From JAOPZW01 sp963807305 (GTDB taxonomy: Bacteria; Actinomycetota; Thermoleophilia; Solirubrobacterales; Solirubrobacteraceae), in contig CAWEBN010000017.1 of NCBI GenBank assembly GCA_963807305.1, positions 124,001 to 188,000 of the forward strand: a stretch of DNA of 64,000 nt. The letters are read 5' to 3'. The notes under the pieces are model-generated. The model was not told the DNA's origin, made no database searches, and saw only the letters and a list, made by a program, of their open reading frames with translations. The stretch's first letter is position 1, and every line of letters starts with the position of its first letter. Positions 16,021-23,878 of the stretch are shown here, piece after piece. The position numbers and the translations under genes were made by a program.

Positions 16021-16035
16021 GGGCGCTCAGCGCCC
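16021..16035 (-). terminator. GC hairpin centred on the stop codon of the ThyX-family gene
   Basis: GGGCGC (16021-16026) and GCGCCC (16030-16035) pair perfectly, and the three-base loop is the TGA stop of the gene transcribed from 17670. No U-tract follows, as is common for GC-rich actinobacterial terminators, so terminator function is only suggested. Confidence 0.4.
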
Positions 16036-17670
16036 GCTGAGAGCGTCGATCTTGGCCTGTGTGCGCATCTCGCTGAGGATGCGCTCCAGACGCGGCTCGG
16101 CCTCGGTGTCGACGTGCGTCATCGCCCCTGCGACGGCGGGGTGGACCTGGGCGATGAGGCGGTGCATCTCGTGCGCGACGGCCCGGTAACTGGGGTGGCC
16201 CTCGCGCCCGGAGCGCAGCTCGATGAGCTGCATCGCCTCGCGCGCGTTGAGGTCGAGCACGTAGCGGATGCGATAGCCCAGCGAGAGCGCGTAGAGCGCC
16301 TCGCGCTCGCGGCCCTCGCCCACGAGCCGCTCCCACTCGGTCCGTGACACGTCGAGCGCGTGGCGGTAGAGGTCGCCGCAGCCGGCCGCCTGCACCTCGT
16401 CGGGCACGCCCGCGCCCAGGTGCGGGGTCAGCCGCTGCCACTGGACGGTCAGCATCCGGTGGCGCTGGAGGTCGCGGAAGGCGCCGTAGTCCGAGACGAT
16501 CTCGAAGCGGTAGCGCAGCGCCTCGAAGCCGCGGCCCGGGCGATGGCGGCGGTTCGCCCGCACGCCGACGAGGTCCGAGAGCAGCTCGGTGCGCTCGGCG
16601 CCCGAGAGCGCGGCCAGACGGATGCGCGTCTCGTCCTCGGCCACGCCCGCGGCCTCGAAGAGCAGCGCGGCCAGCAGCGCGTCCTCGTCGCCGTCGACGT
16701 GCAGCAGGCGCACCGACGGGCGCCCCTCCGGATCGGCCTGGCGATCGAGGCCCAGACGGCGCACCCAGCGATCGGCCGCGCGCTCGCGGCCCTCGAGGTA
16801 GCCGATCCACTCGCCGCCGCGGTCGGGGCGCTCCACGCGCGTGACGAAGCTCGGCATGACGGCCTGGACGGCCTCGAGGATCAGCTGTCCGTAGCGGCGC
16901 GCTTCGGGCAGCGGGTGGGCCATCAGGTGCAGGATGAGCTGCTCGTAGGTCTGGCCGCTGGCGTAGATGCCCATGTGCGACAGCGACGCGGCGGGGAGCA
17001 GGCCGCGCAGGAGGTCGAGCGCCTTGGCCTGGACCGCGCGTCGGCGCGCGGGGGAGTCGTCGCCGGGGAACTCGGCCGCGACCCACGCCGCCACGCGCGG
17101 TAGCGCGCGGGCGTACGCGTCGAAGACGGCGTCCATCGCGTGTTCGTAGTGGGGGCCGAGCTCCGGGTCGCGGTAGTAGCGGTAGCCACCGCCGGGCATG
17201 GGCGTGTCGTAGGGGATGTAGCGCGTGGACTGCTCGAGGTAGGCGGCCAGCCGCGGGCGCTGGAGCACCTTGGTCAGGACGTTCGAGACCCACTCGCAGG
17301 CGACATGCGCGCCGCCCAGCTGGGCCACCGAATCGTCGCCGTAGCCGAGGAAGATGCGCTCGTAGAGCTCCGCTGCGCGGCGCCCCTCGGCGCCTTCCCA
17401 GACGTGGCCCTGGGGCGCGGACTCCGCGAACTCGTCGAGGAACAGGCGCCGCAGGGTGCCCTGGTAGCGCGAGTAGCGCGCGAACAACGCGCCCTTGACG
17501 GTCTCAGGCAGGTTGACCAACGCGAAGACCGGACGGTCGAGGTTCGTGACGTGGGGCGCGAGGCGGGTGCGCTCGGCTTCGGTGAAGGTCTCGACCGGGT
17601 GCTGCACGGGGTGGGCGATGCTAGCGCGCACTCCGGCGGGGACCCTCGCGCCTTTGGCCCGCTTTCCCAC
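16027..17670 (-). CDS. FAD-dependent thymidylate synthase (ThyX)-family protein, double length
   Basis: 547 residues from GTG 17670, about twice the length of ThyX. The first half shows LDRPVFALVNLPETVKGALF and ARYSRY, the opening of a known actinobacterial/Deinococcus subgroup annotated as ThyX-like. The second half has LQRHRMLTVQWQRLTPHLG (R403-H-R405), which resembles the ThyX RHR signature, but the RHR-x7-S spacing and the NExS part are not kept. Canonical ThyX methylates dUMP using FADH2; whether this protein can is doubtful. An internal GTG at 17607, just before the conserved VQHPVETFTEAER, is an equally good start. It is divergent from the sulfate transporter operon. Confidence 0.65.
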   Translation of the reverse strand: MGKRAKGARVPAGVRASIAHPVQHPVETFTEAERTRLAPHVTNLDRPVFALVNLPETVKGALFARYSRYQGTLRRLFLDEFAESAPQGHVWEGAEGRRAAELYERIFLGYGDDSVAQLGGAHVACEWVSNVLTKVLQRPRLAAYLEQSTRYIPYDTPMPGGGYRYYRDPELGPHYEHAMDAVFDAYARALPRVAAWVAAEFPGDDSPARRRAVQAKALDLLRGLLPAASLSHMGIYASGQTYEQLILHLMAHPLPEARRYGQLILEAVQAVMPSFVTRVERPDRGGEWIGYLEGRERAADRWVRRLGLDRQADPEGRPSVRLLHVDGDEDALLAALLFEAAGVAEDETRIRLAALSGAERTELLSDLVGVRANRRHRPGRGFEALRYRFEIVSDYGAFRDLQRHRMLTVQWQRLTPHLGAGVPDEVQAAGCGDLYRHALDVSRTEWERLVGEGREREALYALSLGYRIRYVLDLNAREAMQLIELRSGREGHPSYRAVAHEMHRLIAQVHPAVAGAMTHVDTEAEPRLERILSEMRTQAKIDALSGR

Positions 17671-17684
17671 CGGCTTTCTTGGGA

Positions 17685-17715
17685 TAGGCTATTGTCCCGA
17701 AACCCGACTGGGTTT
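17685..17715 (+). promoter_or_regulatory. promoter-like box and small hairpin before the sulfate transporter operon
   Basis: TAGGCT at 17685-17690 fits the TAnnnT -10 class. Ten bases on, AAACCC (17700-17705), a GACT loop and GGGTTT (17710-17715) form a perfect hairpin about 35 bases before the GTG start of the binding protein. It could be an operator or a 5'-UTR stem; no known sulfur riboswitch pattern is recognised. Confidence 0.35.
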
Positions 17716-17749
17716 CTGCAGTTTCTCTTTGGACCGGAGGTTCTCTCTC

Positions 17750-18793
17750 GTGAAGACCCGCTTGCTCCTCGCCGTCCTCGCACTCGCCGCCCTGCCGGCG
17801 GCCGGCTGCGGCGGCGCCGACGACACCGCGGGAGGTGGAGGCTCGTCCACGACCGCATCGTCGGGCGGCGGCTCGACCAAGCTCGCGCTCGTCGCCTACT
17901 CGACGCCCCAGGTCGTCTACGACGAGGTCATCCCTGGCTTCCGGAAGACCGCGGCGGGCAAGGGCGTGTCGTTCTCCGAGTCCTTCGGTGCCTCGGGTGA
18001 CCAGAGCCGCGCCGTCGAGTCGGGCCTGACGGCCGACGTCGTCGCGTTCTCGCTCGAGCCCGATATGACGCGGCTCGTCAAGGCGGGGCTGGTCGCCGAC
18101 GACTGGGCGGCCAACGCGCACAAGGGGCTGGTCTCCAAGTCGGTCGTCTCGCTCATCGTGCGCAAGGGCAACCCCAAGGGCATCCACACATGGGACGACC
18201 TGCTCAAGCCCGGCATCAAGGTCCTGACCCCGAACCCGTTCACGTCGGGGGCGGCGAAGTGGAACATCATGGCCGCCTACGGGGCCAAGAGCGGCGGCGG
18301 CGAGGATCCGCAGAAGGGCCTCGCGTACCTGCGCGAGCTCATCACCAAGCACGTCACGGTGCAGGACAAGTCGGGCCGCGAGGCGCTGCAGGACTTCACG
18401 TCGGGCAACGGCGACGTCCTCATCTCCTACGAGAACGAGGCCATCACGGCCCAGAAGAAGGGCCAGCCGGTCGACTACGTCATCCCGGACCAGACGATCC
18501 TCATCGAGAACCCGATCGCGGTCGTCTCGAAGTCCAAGCACCTCGCGCAGGCCAAGGCCTTCGTGGACTACGCGCTCTCGGCGCCGGCCCAGCAGAAGTT
18601 CGCCGACTGGGGCTATCGCCCGGTCGACGCCGCCGTGCTGCAGAAGAACGCCGCGAAGTTCCCGAATCCCAGCGGCCTGTTCACCATCCGCGACCTCGGC
18701 GGGTGGAGCAAGGTCAACGACGCGTTCTTCGATCCCGACAAGGGTTCGGTGGCCGCGATCGAGAACGACGCGGGGGTCTCCACTGCCAAGTGA
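17750..18793 (+). CDS. sulfate/thiosulfate ABC transporter substrate-binding lipoprotein
   Basis: 347 residues. It has a lipoprotein signal with lipobox LPAAGC (Cys20), then a Gly/Ser/Thr-rich linker and the sulfate-binding fold: STPQVVYDEVIPGF, SFGASGDQSRAVESGL, DVVAFSLEPDMTRLV, NPKGIHTWDDLLKPG and LISYENEA. These match the CysP/Sbp family that binds sulfate or thiosulfate outside the membrane and delivers it to CysT/CysW. The start is GTG at 17750 with GGAGG nine bases upstream. Its stop lies inside the GTGA that precedes the permease gene. Confidence 0.92.
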   Translation: MKTRLLLAVLALAALPAAGCGGADDTAGGGGSSTTASSGGGSTKLALVAYSTPQVVYDEVIPGFRKTAAGKGVSFSESFGASGDQSRAVESGLTADVVAFSLEPDMTRLVKAGLVADDWAANAHKGLVSKSVVSLIVRKGNPKGIHTWDDLLKPGIKVLTPNPFTSGAAKWNIMAAYGAKSGGGEDPQKGLAYLRELITKHVTVQDKSGREALQDFTSGNGDVLISYENEAITAQKKGQPVDYVIPDQTILIENPIAVVSKSKHLAQAKAFVDYALSAPAQQKFADWGYRPVDAAVLQKNAAKFPNPSGLFTIRDLGGWSKVNDAFFDPDKGSVAAIENDAGVSTAK

Positions 18794-19619
18794 GGCACTC
18801 ACCGCGCGTGGCGTTCGCCGCTCTCCTCGCGTAGCGGCGCGCGGCACGAGCGCGCTGGGACTGGGCGTCGCGACGCTGTGGCTGAGCATCGTCGTCCTCA
18901 TCCCGCTGGCGGCGCTGCTCGCCCGCTCGACCGACGGCGGCCTGGAGACCTTCTGGTCGGCCGTCACGAGCCGTCAGGCGGTGGCGGCGCTGAAGCTGTC
19001 GCTGTGGACGTCGCTGGTGGTCGCGGCCGTCAACGCCGTCGCGGGCACGGCGACGGCGTGGGTGCTCGTGCGCGACCGCTTCCGCGGCAAGGCGGCGCTG
19101 AACGCGCTCATCGACCTGCCCTTCGCGCTGCCCACGATCGTCGTCGGGATCATCCTGCTCGCCCTGGTGGGGCCCACGTCGCCGGTCGGCGTCCACGCCA
19201 TCGCGACGACGTGGGCGATCCTGATGGCGCTGCTGTTCGTGACGCTGCCGTTCGTGGTGCGCTCGGTCCAGCCCGTCGTGCAGGAGCTCGACCGCGAGAT
19301 GGAGGAGGCGGCGGCCTCGCTGGGCGCGTCCTCGACGACGACCTTCCGCCGCGTCGTCCTGCCCAACCTGGTGCCGGCCATCCTGTCGGGCGCGGCCATG
19401 AGCTTCGCGCGGGCGGTGGGCGAGTTCGGCTCGGTCGTGCTCGTGGCCGGCAACATCCCGTTCCACACCCAGCTGGCGTCGGTCTACATCTTCGGTCAGG
19501 TCGAGAGCGACGACCCGATCGGCGCGGCGGCGGTGTCCGTCGTGCTGCTCGGGATCTCGCTCCTGGTGCTGCTCACGATCGGCATCCTCGGACGGTGGGG
19601 GTCGCGCCATGAGCGCTGA
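18790..19619 (+). CDS. cysT: sulfate ABC transporter permease CysT, 5' end apparently frameshifted
   Basis: The secure part, from GTG 18981, gives 212 residues of a binding-protein-dependent permease with the EAA loop REMEEAAASLGASSTTTFRR and several membrane helices. Upstream in the same frame, codons 18837-18980 encode a good first membrane helix (LGVATLWLSIVVLIPLAALL), yet no ATG, GTG or TTG exists in that frame before 18981. A start of the usual kind, GTG 18790 overlapping the binding-protein stop, lies in another frame and stops after 14 codons. A one-base loss between 18790 and 18836 would join the two. Either this is an assembly error or the permease lacks its first helix. Coordinates span the inferred whole gene. 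Confidence 0.75.
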
Positions 19620-20400
19620 CCGCCGCGGGCGCCTGGGGCTGCGCACGCTCGTGCTCGGCTACCTCACCGTGCTGCTGCTCGTGCCCGTCGGCCTCATCTT
19701 CTACCGGACGTTCGAGCACGGCCTCATGCCGGTGTGGGGGTCGATCACGACGCCGGCCGCCGTCCACGCCTTCTGGCTCACGCTCGAGATCGCGCTCATC
19801 GCGGTGCCGCTCAACACGATCTTCGGCGTGATCGCCGCGCTGGCGCTCGTGCGTGGCCGCTTCCGCGGCAAGGCCTTCGTGGATGCCGTGATCCGCCTGC
19901 CCTTCGCGCTCTCGCCTGTGGTCATCGGCCTCGCGCTGCTGCTCGTCTACGGGCACGGCGGCTGGGTCTCGCTGCCCTTCCAGGTCATCTTCTCGCTCCC
20001 GGGGATGGTGCTCGCCACCGTCTTCGTGTCGCTGCCGTTCGTGGTGCTCGAGGTGGTGCCGGTGCTGCGCGAGGTCGGCGACGAGCAGGAGCAGGCGGCG
20101 GCCACGCTGGGCGCGACGCCGTGGCAGGCCTTCTGGCGCATCACCCTGCCGGCCATCCGCTGGGGCATCGCCTACGGCGTCGTGCTGACCACGGCCCGCG
20201 CGATCGGCGAGTTCGGGGCGGTCAGCATCGTCTCGGGCCGCATCGCCGGCCAGACCCAGACCCTCACCCTGCTCGTCGAGCAGCGCTTTCAGAACTTCGA
20301 CCTCGCCGGGGCCTACGCCGCCTCGGCGCTGCTCGGGGTCATCGCCGTCGCGACGCTGCTGGCCATGACGATGCTCAAGCCGCGAAAGGACCAGGCATGA
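19609..20400 (+). CDS. cysW: sulfate ABC transporter permease CysW
   Basis: 263 residues with about six membrane helices (the first is LVLGYLTVLLLVPVGLIFY) and the EAA coupling loop GDEQEQAAATLGATPWQAFW, followed by TLPAIRWGI and ARAIGEFGAVSIVSG, typical of CysW. It pairs with CysT to form the sulfate pore. ATG 19609 lies 11 bases inside the end of cysT, and its stop overlaps the cysA start. Confidence 0.92.
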   Translation: MSADRRGRLGLRTLVLGYLTVLLLVPVGLIFYRTFEHGLMPVWGSITTPAAVHAFWLTLEIALIAVPLNTIFGVIAALALVRGRFRGKAFVDAVIRLPFALSPVVIGLALLLVYGHGGWVSLPFQVIFSLPGMVLATVFVSLPFVVLEVVPVLREVGDEQEQAAATLGATPWQAFWRITLPAIRWGIAYGVVLTTARAIGEFGAVSIVSGRIAGQTQTLTLLVEQRFQNFDLAGAYAASALLGVIAVATLLAMTMLKPRKDQA

Positions 20401-21356
20401 TCTCGGTGGACGGCGTGACCAAGGAATTCGGCGCGTTCCGCGCGCTCGACGACGTCTCGCTCGAGGTGCGCGACGGCTCGCTGACCGCGCTGCTCGGGCC
20501 CAGCGGCTCGGGCAAGTCGACGCTGCTGCGCGTGATCGCCGGGCTCGAGCTGCCCGATGCGGGGCGCGTGGTCATCGCCGGCGAGGACGCCACCGCCCTG
20601 CCCGCCCAGCGGCGCGGGATCGGCTTCGTCTTCCAGCACTACGCCGCGTTCAAGCACATGACGGTGCGCGAGAACGTCGCCTTCGGACTGCGCATCCGCA
20701 AGCGCCCGAAGGCCGAGGTCAGCGCCAAGGTCGAGGAGCTGCTGGGGATCGTCGGGCTCGGCGGCTACCAGTCGCGCTACCCGAGCCAGCTCAGCGGCGG
20801 CCAGCGCCAGCGCATGGCGCTCGCGCGCGCCCTCGCCATCGAGCCGCGCGTCCTGCTGCTCGACGAGCCGTTCGGGGCCCTCGACGCCAAGGTCCGCGCG
20901 GACCTGCGGGCGTGGCTGCGGCGGCTGCACGACGAGGTGCACGTCACCACCGTCCTGGTCACCCACGACCAGGAGGAGGCGATGGACGTCGCCGACCGCA
21001 TCGTCGTCCTCAACGAGGGACGCATCGAGCAGGAGGGGACCCCGCGCGAGCTCTACGAGCGGCCGGCCAACGGCTTCGTCATGTCCTTCCTGGGCCCGGT
21101 CGCCCGCCTCGGCGGGGCGCTCGTCCGCCCGCATGACCTGCGCGTGACCGCCGAGCCGCGCGACGGCGCCCTCGAAGCGATGGTCGACCGCGTCGTCCAC
21201 CTCGGCTTCGAGGTCCGCGCCGAGCTCGAGCTCGCAGACGGCGCCCCGCTCGCGGTGCAGCTGACGCGCGACGACGCGGTGGCGCTGGAGCTCGCGCCCG
21301 GCGACATCGTGTGGGTGGGGCACACGGCGGCGCGGGCCGAGGCGGTCGCTGCGTAG
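20397..21356 (+). CDS. cysA: sulfate/thiosulfate ABC transporter ATP-binding protein
   Basis: 319 residues. Walker A is GPSGSGKST near residue 36, followed by the Q-loop FVFQHYAAFKHMT, signature LSGGQRQRMALARAL, Walker B RVLLLDEPFGALD and the H-loop VTHDQEEA. The C-terminal TOBE-like domain (about 235-319) starts at GGALVRPHDLRV. It powers sulfate import through CysT/CysW. ATG 20397 overlaps the cysW stop as ATGA. It is the last gene of the operon; the palindromic element at 21387 lies 30 bases beyond its stop. Confidence 0.94.
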   Translation: MISVDGVTKEFGAFRALDDVSLEVRDGSLTALLGPSGSGKSTLLRVIAGLELPDAGRVVIAGEDATALPAQRRGIGFVFQHYAAFKHMTVRENVAFGLRIRKRPKAEVSAKVEELLGIVGLGGYQSRYPSQLSGGQRQRMALARALAIEPRVLLLDEPFGALDAKVRADLRAWLRRLHDEVHVTTVLVTHDQEEAMDVADRIVVLNEGRIEQEGTPRELYERPANGFVMSFLGPVARLGGALVRPHDLRVTAEPRDGALEAMVDRVVHLGFEVRAELELADGAPLAVQLTRDDAVALELAPGDIVWVGHTAARAEAVAA

Positions 21357-21386
21357 CGCTCGCGGCATCGCGCAGCGCAAACAGCG

Positions 21387-21561
21387 TCATCGAGGGGAAG
21401 GGAGTAACCGGGGCGCCGGCGGCGCCCCTGTCGCGTTGGCGCTGGTCCGGGCAACGAGAGGGGAGTTTGTCGGCCTATACCCGACAAAGTCCTCCCTCGT
21501 CGACGCGGCGCGCTCACGGTACCGCCGACGCCGCGACGCCGGGAACTCCTTCCCTCGGTGA
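21387..21561. repeat. 175-bp palindromic element with terminal inverted repeats (copy 2)
   Basis: The left end, TCATCGAGGGGAAGGGAGT (21387-21405), and the right end, complement TCACCGAGGGAAGGAGT (21545-21561), are imperfect inverted repeats. The centre has an 18-base stem with three mismatches, GAGAGGGGAGTTTGTCGG (21456-21473) against 21481-21498, around a 7-base loop. The right flank (CCCTCGGTGATGC then GCGCCCCAC) is almost the same as beyond copy 1 at 9655-9695. There is no coding potential. It sits between cysA and the convergent cyclodeaminase-like gene. Confidence 0.62.
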
Positions 21562-21591
21562 TGCCGTAAGCGTTCCGTAGCGCCCCACGCG

Positions 21592-22428
21592 TCAGCGGAC
21601 GAGCGCCGACGCCACCACCGCGTCCTCCCAGGCCATCCCGGTGCTCTTGAACAGCCGCGGCCCGGGCGGAACCGAAGCGCGCCCGCAGACGACGTCCGAC
21701 AGGGTCACGAGCTCCTCTTCCGCCAGCGCCCCGGCCCCGATGGCCGCGATGACGTCGCCCGCCTCGCGCAGCGCGGATGTGCGCGACTCGACGACCACCA
21801 TCGCCCGGGCGGCGAGCGCGTCGTCGACCTCGCGCGCGTCCGGCTCGTGGGAGCCTATGGCCACGACGGTCGCGTGATCGGCCACGAGCGAGCCGTCGAA
21901 CAGCGGCTCGCGCGCGGTGGTGGCGCAGCAGACGATGTCCGCGGCGGCGACCAGGGCGTCGACGCCGTCGGCGTCGCGGCCGACCATGTCGACGTTCTCG
22001 ATCGGGCGCACGGCGCGGATCGCCTCGACGTGGCCGTGCGCCTGCGGGCCGCGGCCGAAGACGAGCAGACGGCGCGCGTCGGGCGCGGCGAGCGCGCGCA
22101 CGGCGAGCGCGGACACCGCGGGTGTGCGCACGTTGGTGAGCGCGATGCCGTCGACCAGCGCGACGGGCGCGAGCGTGGCGGCGTCGAAGACCACGCAGAC
22201 GCCCTGGATGCGCGGCTCGCCGCCGACGGTCACGAGCTTGACCACCGCGTGGGCCGCGGTCGCGGACGGCATGACGAGCAACTCGCCGCCACCGACCGCG
22301 AGTGCGCTCCGCGGCGGGTCGGCCTCCGGGTCGAGCCCGGCCAGCAGCGCGGCCTCGAGCGCGTCGATCGCGGCCGTCGGGCCCAGGCGCGTGGCGACGT
22401 CGGCCGCGGCGAGGAAGGGCAGGGTCAT
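21592..22428 (-). CDS. ornithine cyclodeaminase / delta1-pyrroline-2-carboxylate reductase family protein
   Basis: 278 residues, somewhat shorter than the usual 310-330. Family features are SALAVGGGELLVMPS, the KLVTVGG block, GVCVVFDAATLAPVALVDG followed by ALTNVRTPA, a Rossmann motif LLVFGRGPQAHGHVEAI, and IVCCATTAREPLFDG. Relatives deaminate ornithine to proline or reduce pyrroline-2-carboxylate. The adjacent upstream gene is a proline-racemase-family enzyme, which favours the pyrroline-2-carboxylate reductase role in (hydroxy)proline breakdown. ATG 22428 overlaps the racemase stop by four bases. Confidence 0.82.
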   Translation of the reverse strand: MTLPFLAAADVATRLGPTAAIDALEAALLAGLDPEADPPRSALAVGGGELLVMPSATAAHAVVKLVTVGGEPRIQGVCVVFDAATLAPVALVDGIALTNVRTPAVSALAVRALAAPDARRLLVFGRGPQAHGHVEAIRAVRPIENVDMVGRDADGVDALVAAADIVCCATTAREPLFDGSLVADHATVVAIGSHEPDAREVDDALAARAMVVVESRTSALREAGDVIAAIGAGALAEEELVTLSDVVCGRASVPPGPRLFKSTGMAWEDAVVASALVR

Positions 22429-23414
22429 CGCAGGACGAAGCCGGTGCCCAGTGGGTCGCGCGGGTCGAGGACGAAGCGGTGCTCGCCGGTGCGGTAGGCC
22501 ATCCCCTCGACCTCGGTCAGGACGCCGTCGGCCACCGACCCGACCACGCGCCCGGCGAACGTCGAGCCGACGATCGAGTCGTGTCGCAGGACGTCGCCGT
22601 CGCCGAGCAGGCCGTCGGCGGCCAGCAGCGCGCAGCGCGCCGACGTCCCCGATCCGCAGGGCGAGCGATCGACCTCGCCGTCGGCGAAGATCGTCACGTT
22701 GCGCTGGTGCAGGGGGCCGACGTCCTCGTAGAGGATCGTGCCGTAGATGCCCGACAGCCGCTCGTCCTCGGGGTGGCGCGCGACCTCGGTGCCCTCGAGT
22801 GCCTGCTTGACCGCGCGGCCGGCGGCGATGAGCGCGGACAGGTCGCCGGGGACGACGCGCAGGCCCAGTCGCGAGGCGGGGACCGAGGCGTAGATCGCGC
22901 CACCGTACGACACGTCGACCGCCACGCCCGCGGCCTGCACGTCGCGCGCGACGACGAACGAGGGCACGTTGCGAAAGGCGACCGACTCGACGGTCCCGGC
23001 GCGCATCCGCACGCGTGCCACGACACGACCGGAGGGCACGTCGATGGTCACGTCGACCTCGCCGTCGCGCGGCGCGGGCACCGTGCCCGTCTCGACGGCC
23101 CACACGCCGAGCGCGATCGTCCCGTGCCCGCACGCGGTCGAGTAGCCGTCCTTGTGCCAGAAGAGGACGCCGAGATCGGCGCCGTCGTCGTCGGGCGCCA
23201 CCAGGAAGCAGCCGTACATGTCGGCGTGTCCTCGAGGCTCGTGGCACAGCAGTCGGCGGACCGTCTCGACCGCCTCGGACGCGCTCGCGTGCTCGCGGCG
23301 CTCGCGGACGCCGGCCCCGGGGATCGGCGGGACTCCCGCGGTAACGATCCGGAACGGCTCGCCGCCCGTGTGGTAGTCCGTCGCGGCGATCTCGGCCGCT
23401 AGCGGGTCACCCAC
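22425..23414 (-). CDS. proline racemase / 4-hydroxyproline 2-epimerase family protein
   Basis: 329 residues. Both catalytic cysteines of the racemase/epimerase type are present: STACGHGTIALG near residue 96 and RSPCGSGTSARCALL near residue 255. In trans-3-hydroxyproline dehydratases the second Cys is normally Thr, so a racemase or epimerase is more likely here. The N-terminus ATDYHTGGEPFRIV and the GHADMYGCF block are characteristic. The start is GTG 23414, 16 bases inside the end of the Rrf2 gene. With the cyclodeaminase-like gene it probably handles proline or hydroxyproline. Confidence 0.86.
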   Translation of the reverse strand: MGDPLAAEIAATDYHTGGEPFRIVTAGVPPIPGAGVRERREHASASEAVETVRRLLCHEPRGHADMYGCFLVAPDDDGADLGVLFWHKDGYSTACGHGTIALGVWAVETGTVPAPRDGEVDVTIDVPSGRVVARVRMRAGTVESVAFRNVPSFVVARDVQAAGVAVDVSYGGAIYASVPASRLGLRVVPGDLSALIAAGRAVKQALEGTEVARHPEDERLSGIYGTILYEDVGPLHQRNVTIFADGEVDRSPCGSGTSARCALLAADGLLGDGDVLRHDSIVGSTFAGRVVGSVADGVLTEVEGMAYRTGEHRFVLDPRDPLGTGFVLR

Positions 23415-23854
23415 GCCTCGGGGTCCTCGGCCAGCTTGGCCACGCGCGCGGGCAGGCGGCCGGTCGCGACGTCGGCGAGGGTGACGCGCTCGACGACGCT
23501 GCGCAGGCTGGCGCGGACGGCGATCCAGACCTGCTGCAGCGGCTCCGCCGCGCCCTGGTAGTCGACCTCCTCGGGCGGGCCGCCGCGCACCGAGGCCAGC
23601 GGCCCCTCGACGGCGCGGATGACATCGGCCACCGTGATGTCGCCCGCGGGCCGGCCCAGCCAGTAGCCGCCGTCCGCGCCGCGCTGGCTGCGCACGAGGC
23701 CGGCGTGGCGCAGATCGCCGAGGATGTTCTCGAGGAACTTCAGCGGGATCGACTGCGCCTGCGCGATCGCCTCGCCCTTCGTGGGCCCCTCACCCGCCGC
23801 TGCGAGCACGACGGCGGCGCGCACCGCATAGTCGGCCCGGGCGGAGATGCGCAT
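23399..23854 (-). CDS. Rrf2-family transcriptional regulator without cysteines
   Basis: 151 residues with the typical start RISARADYAVRAAVVLAAA, the winged helix (QSIPLKFLENILGDLRHAGLV then SQRGADGGYWLGRPA) and the DITVADVIRAVEGPLA hinge. No Cys residue is present, so it cannot hold the Fe-S cluster of IscR/NsrR-type members and is more like CymR-type proteins. It is the first gene of an operon with the racemase and cyclodeaminase-like enzymes, which it may control. It starts 24 bases after the LamG gene stop on the same strand. Confidence 0.88.
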   Translation of the reverse strand: MRISARADYAVRAAVVLAAAGEGPTKGEAIAQAQSIPLKFLENILGDLRHAGLVRSQRGADGGYWLGRPAGDITVADVIRAVEGPLASVRGGPPEEVDYQGAAEPLQQVWIAVRASLRSVVERVTLADVATGRLPARVAKLAEDPEAWVTR

Positions 23855-23878
23855 GCGCGCATCCTGCCATGCCGGGCC

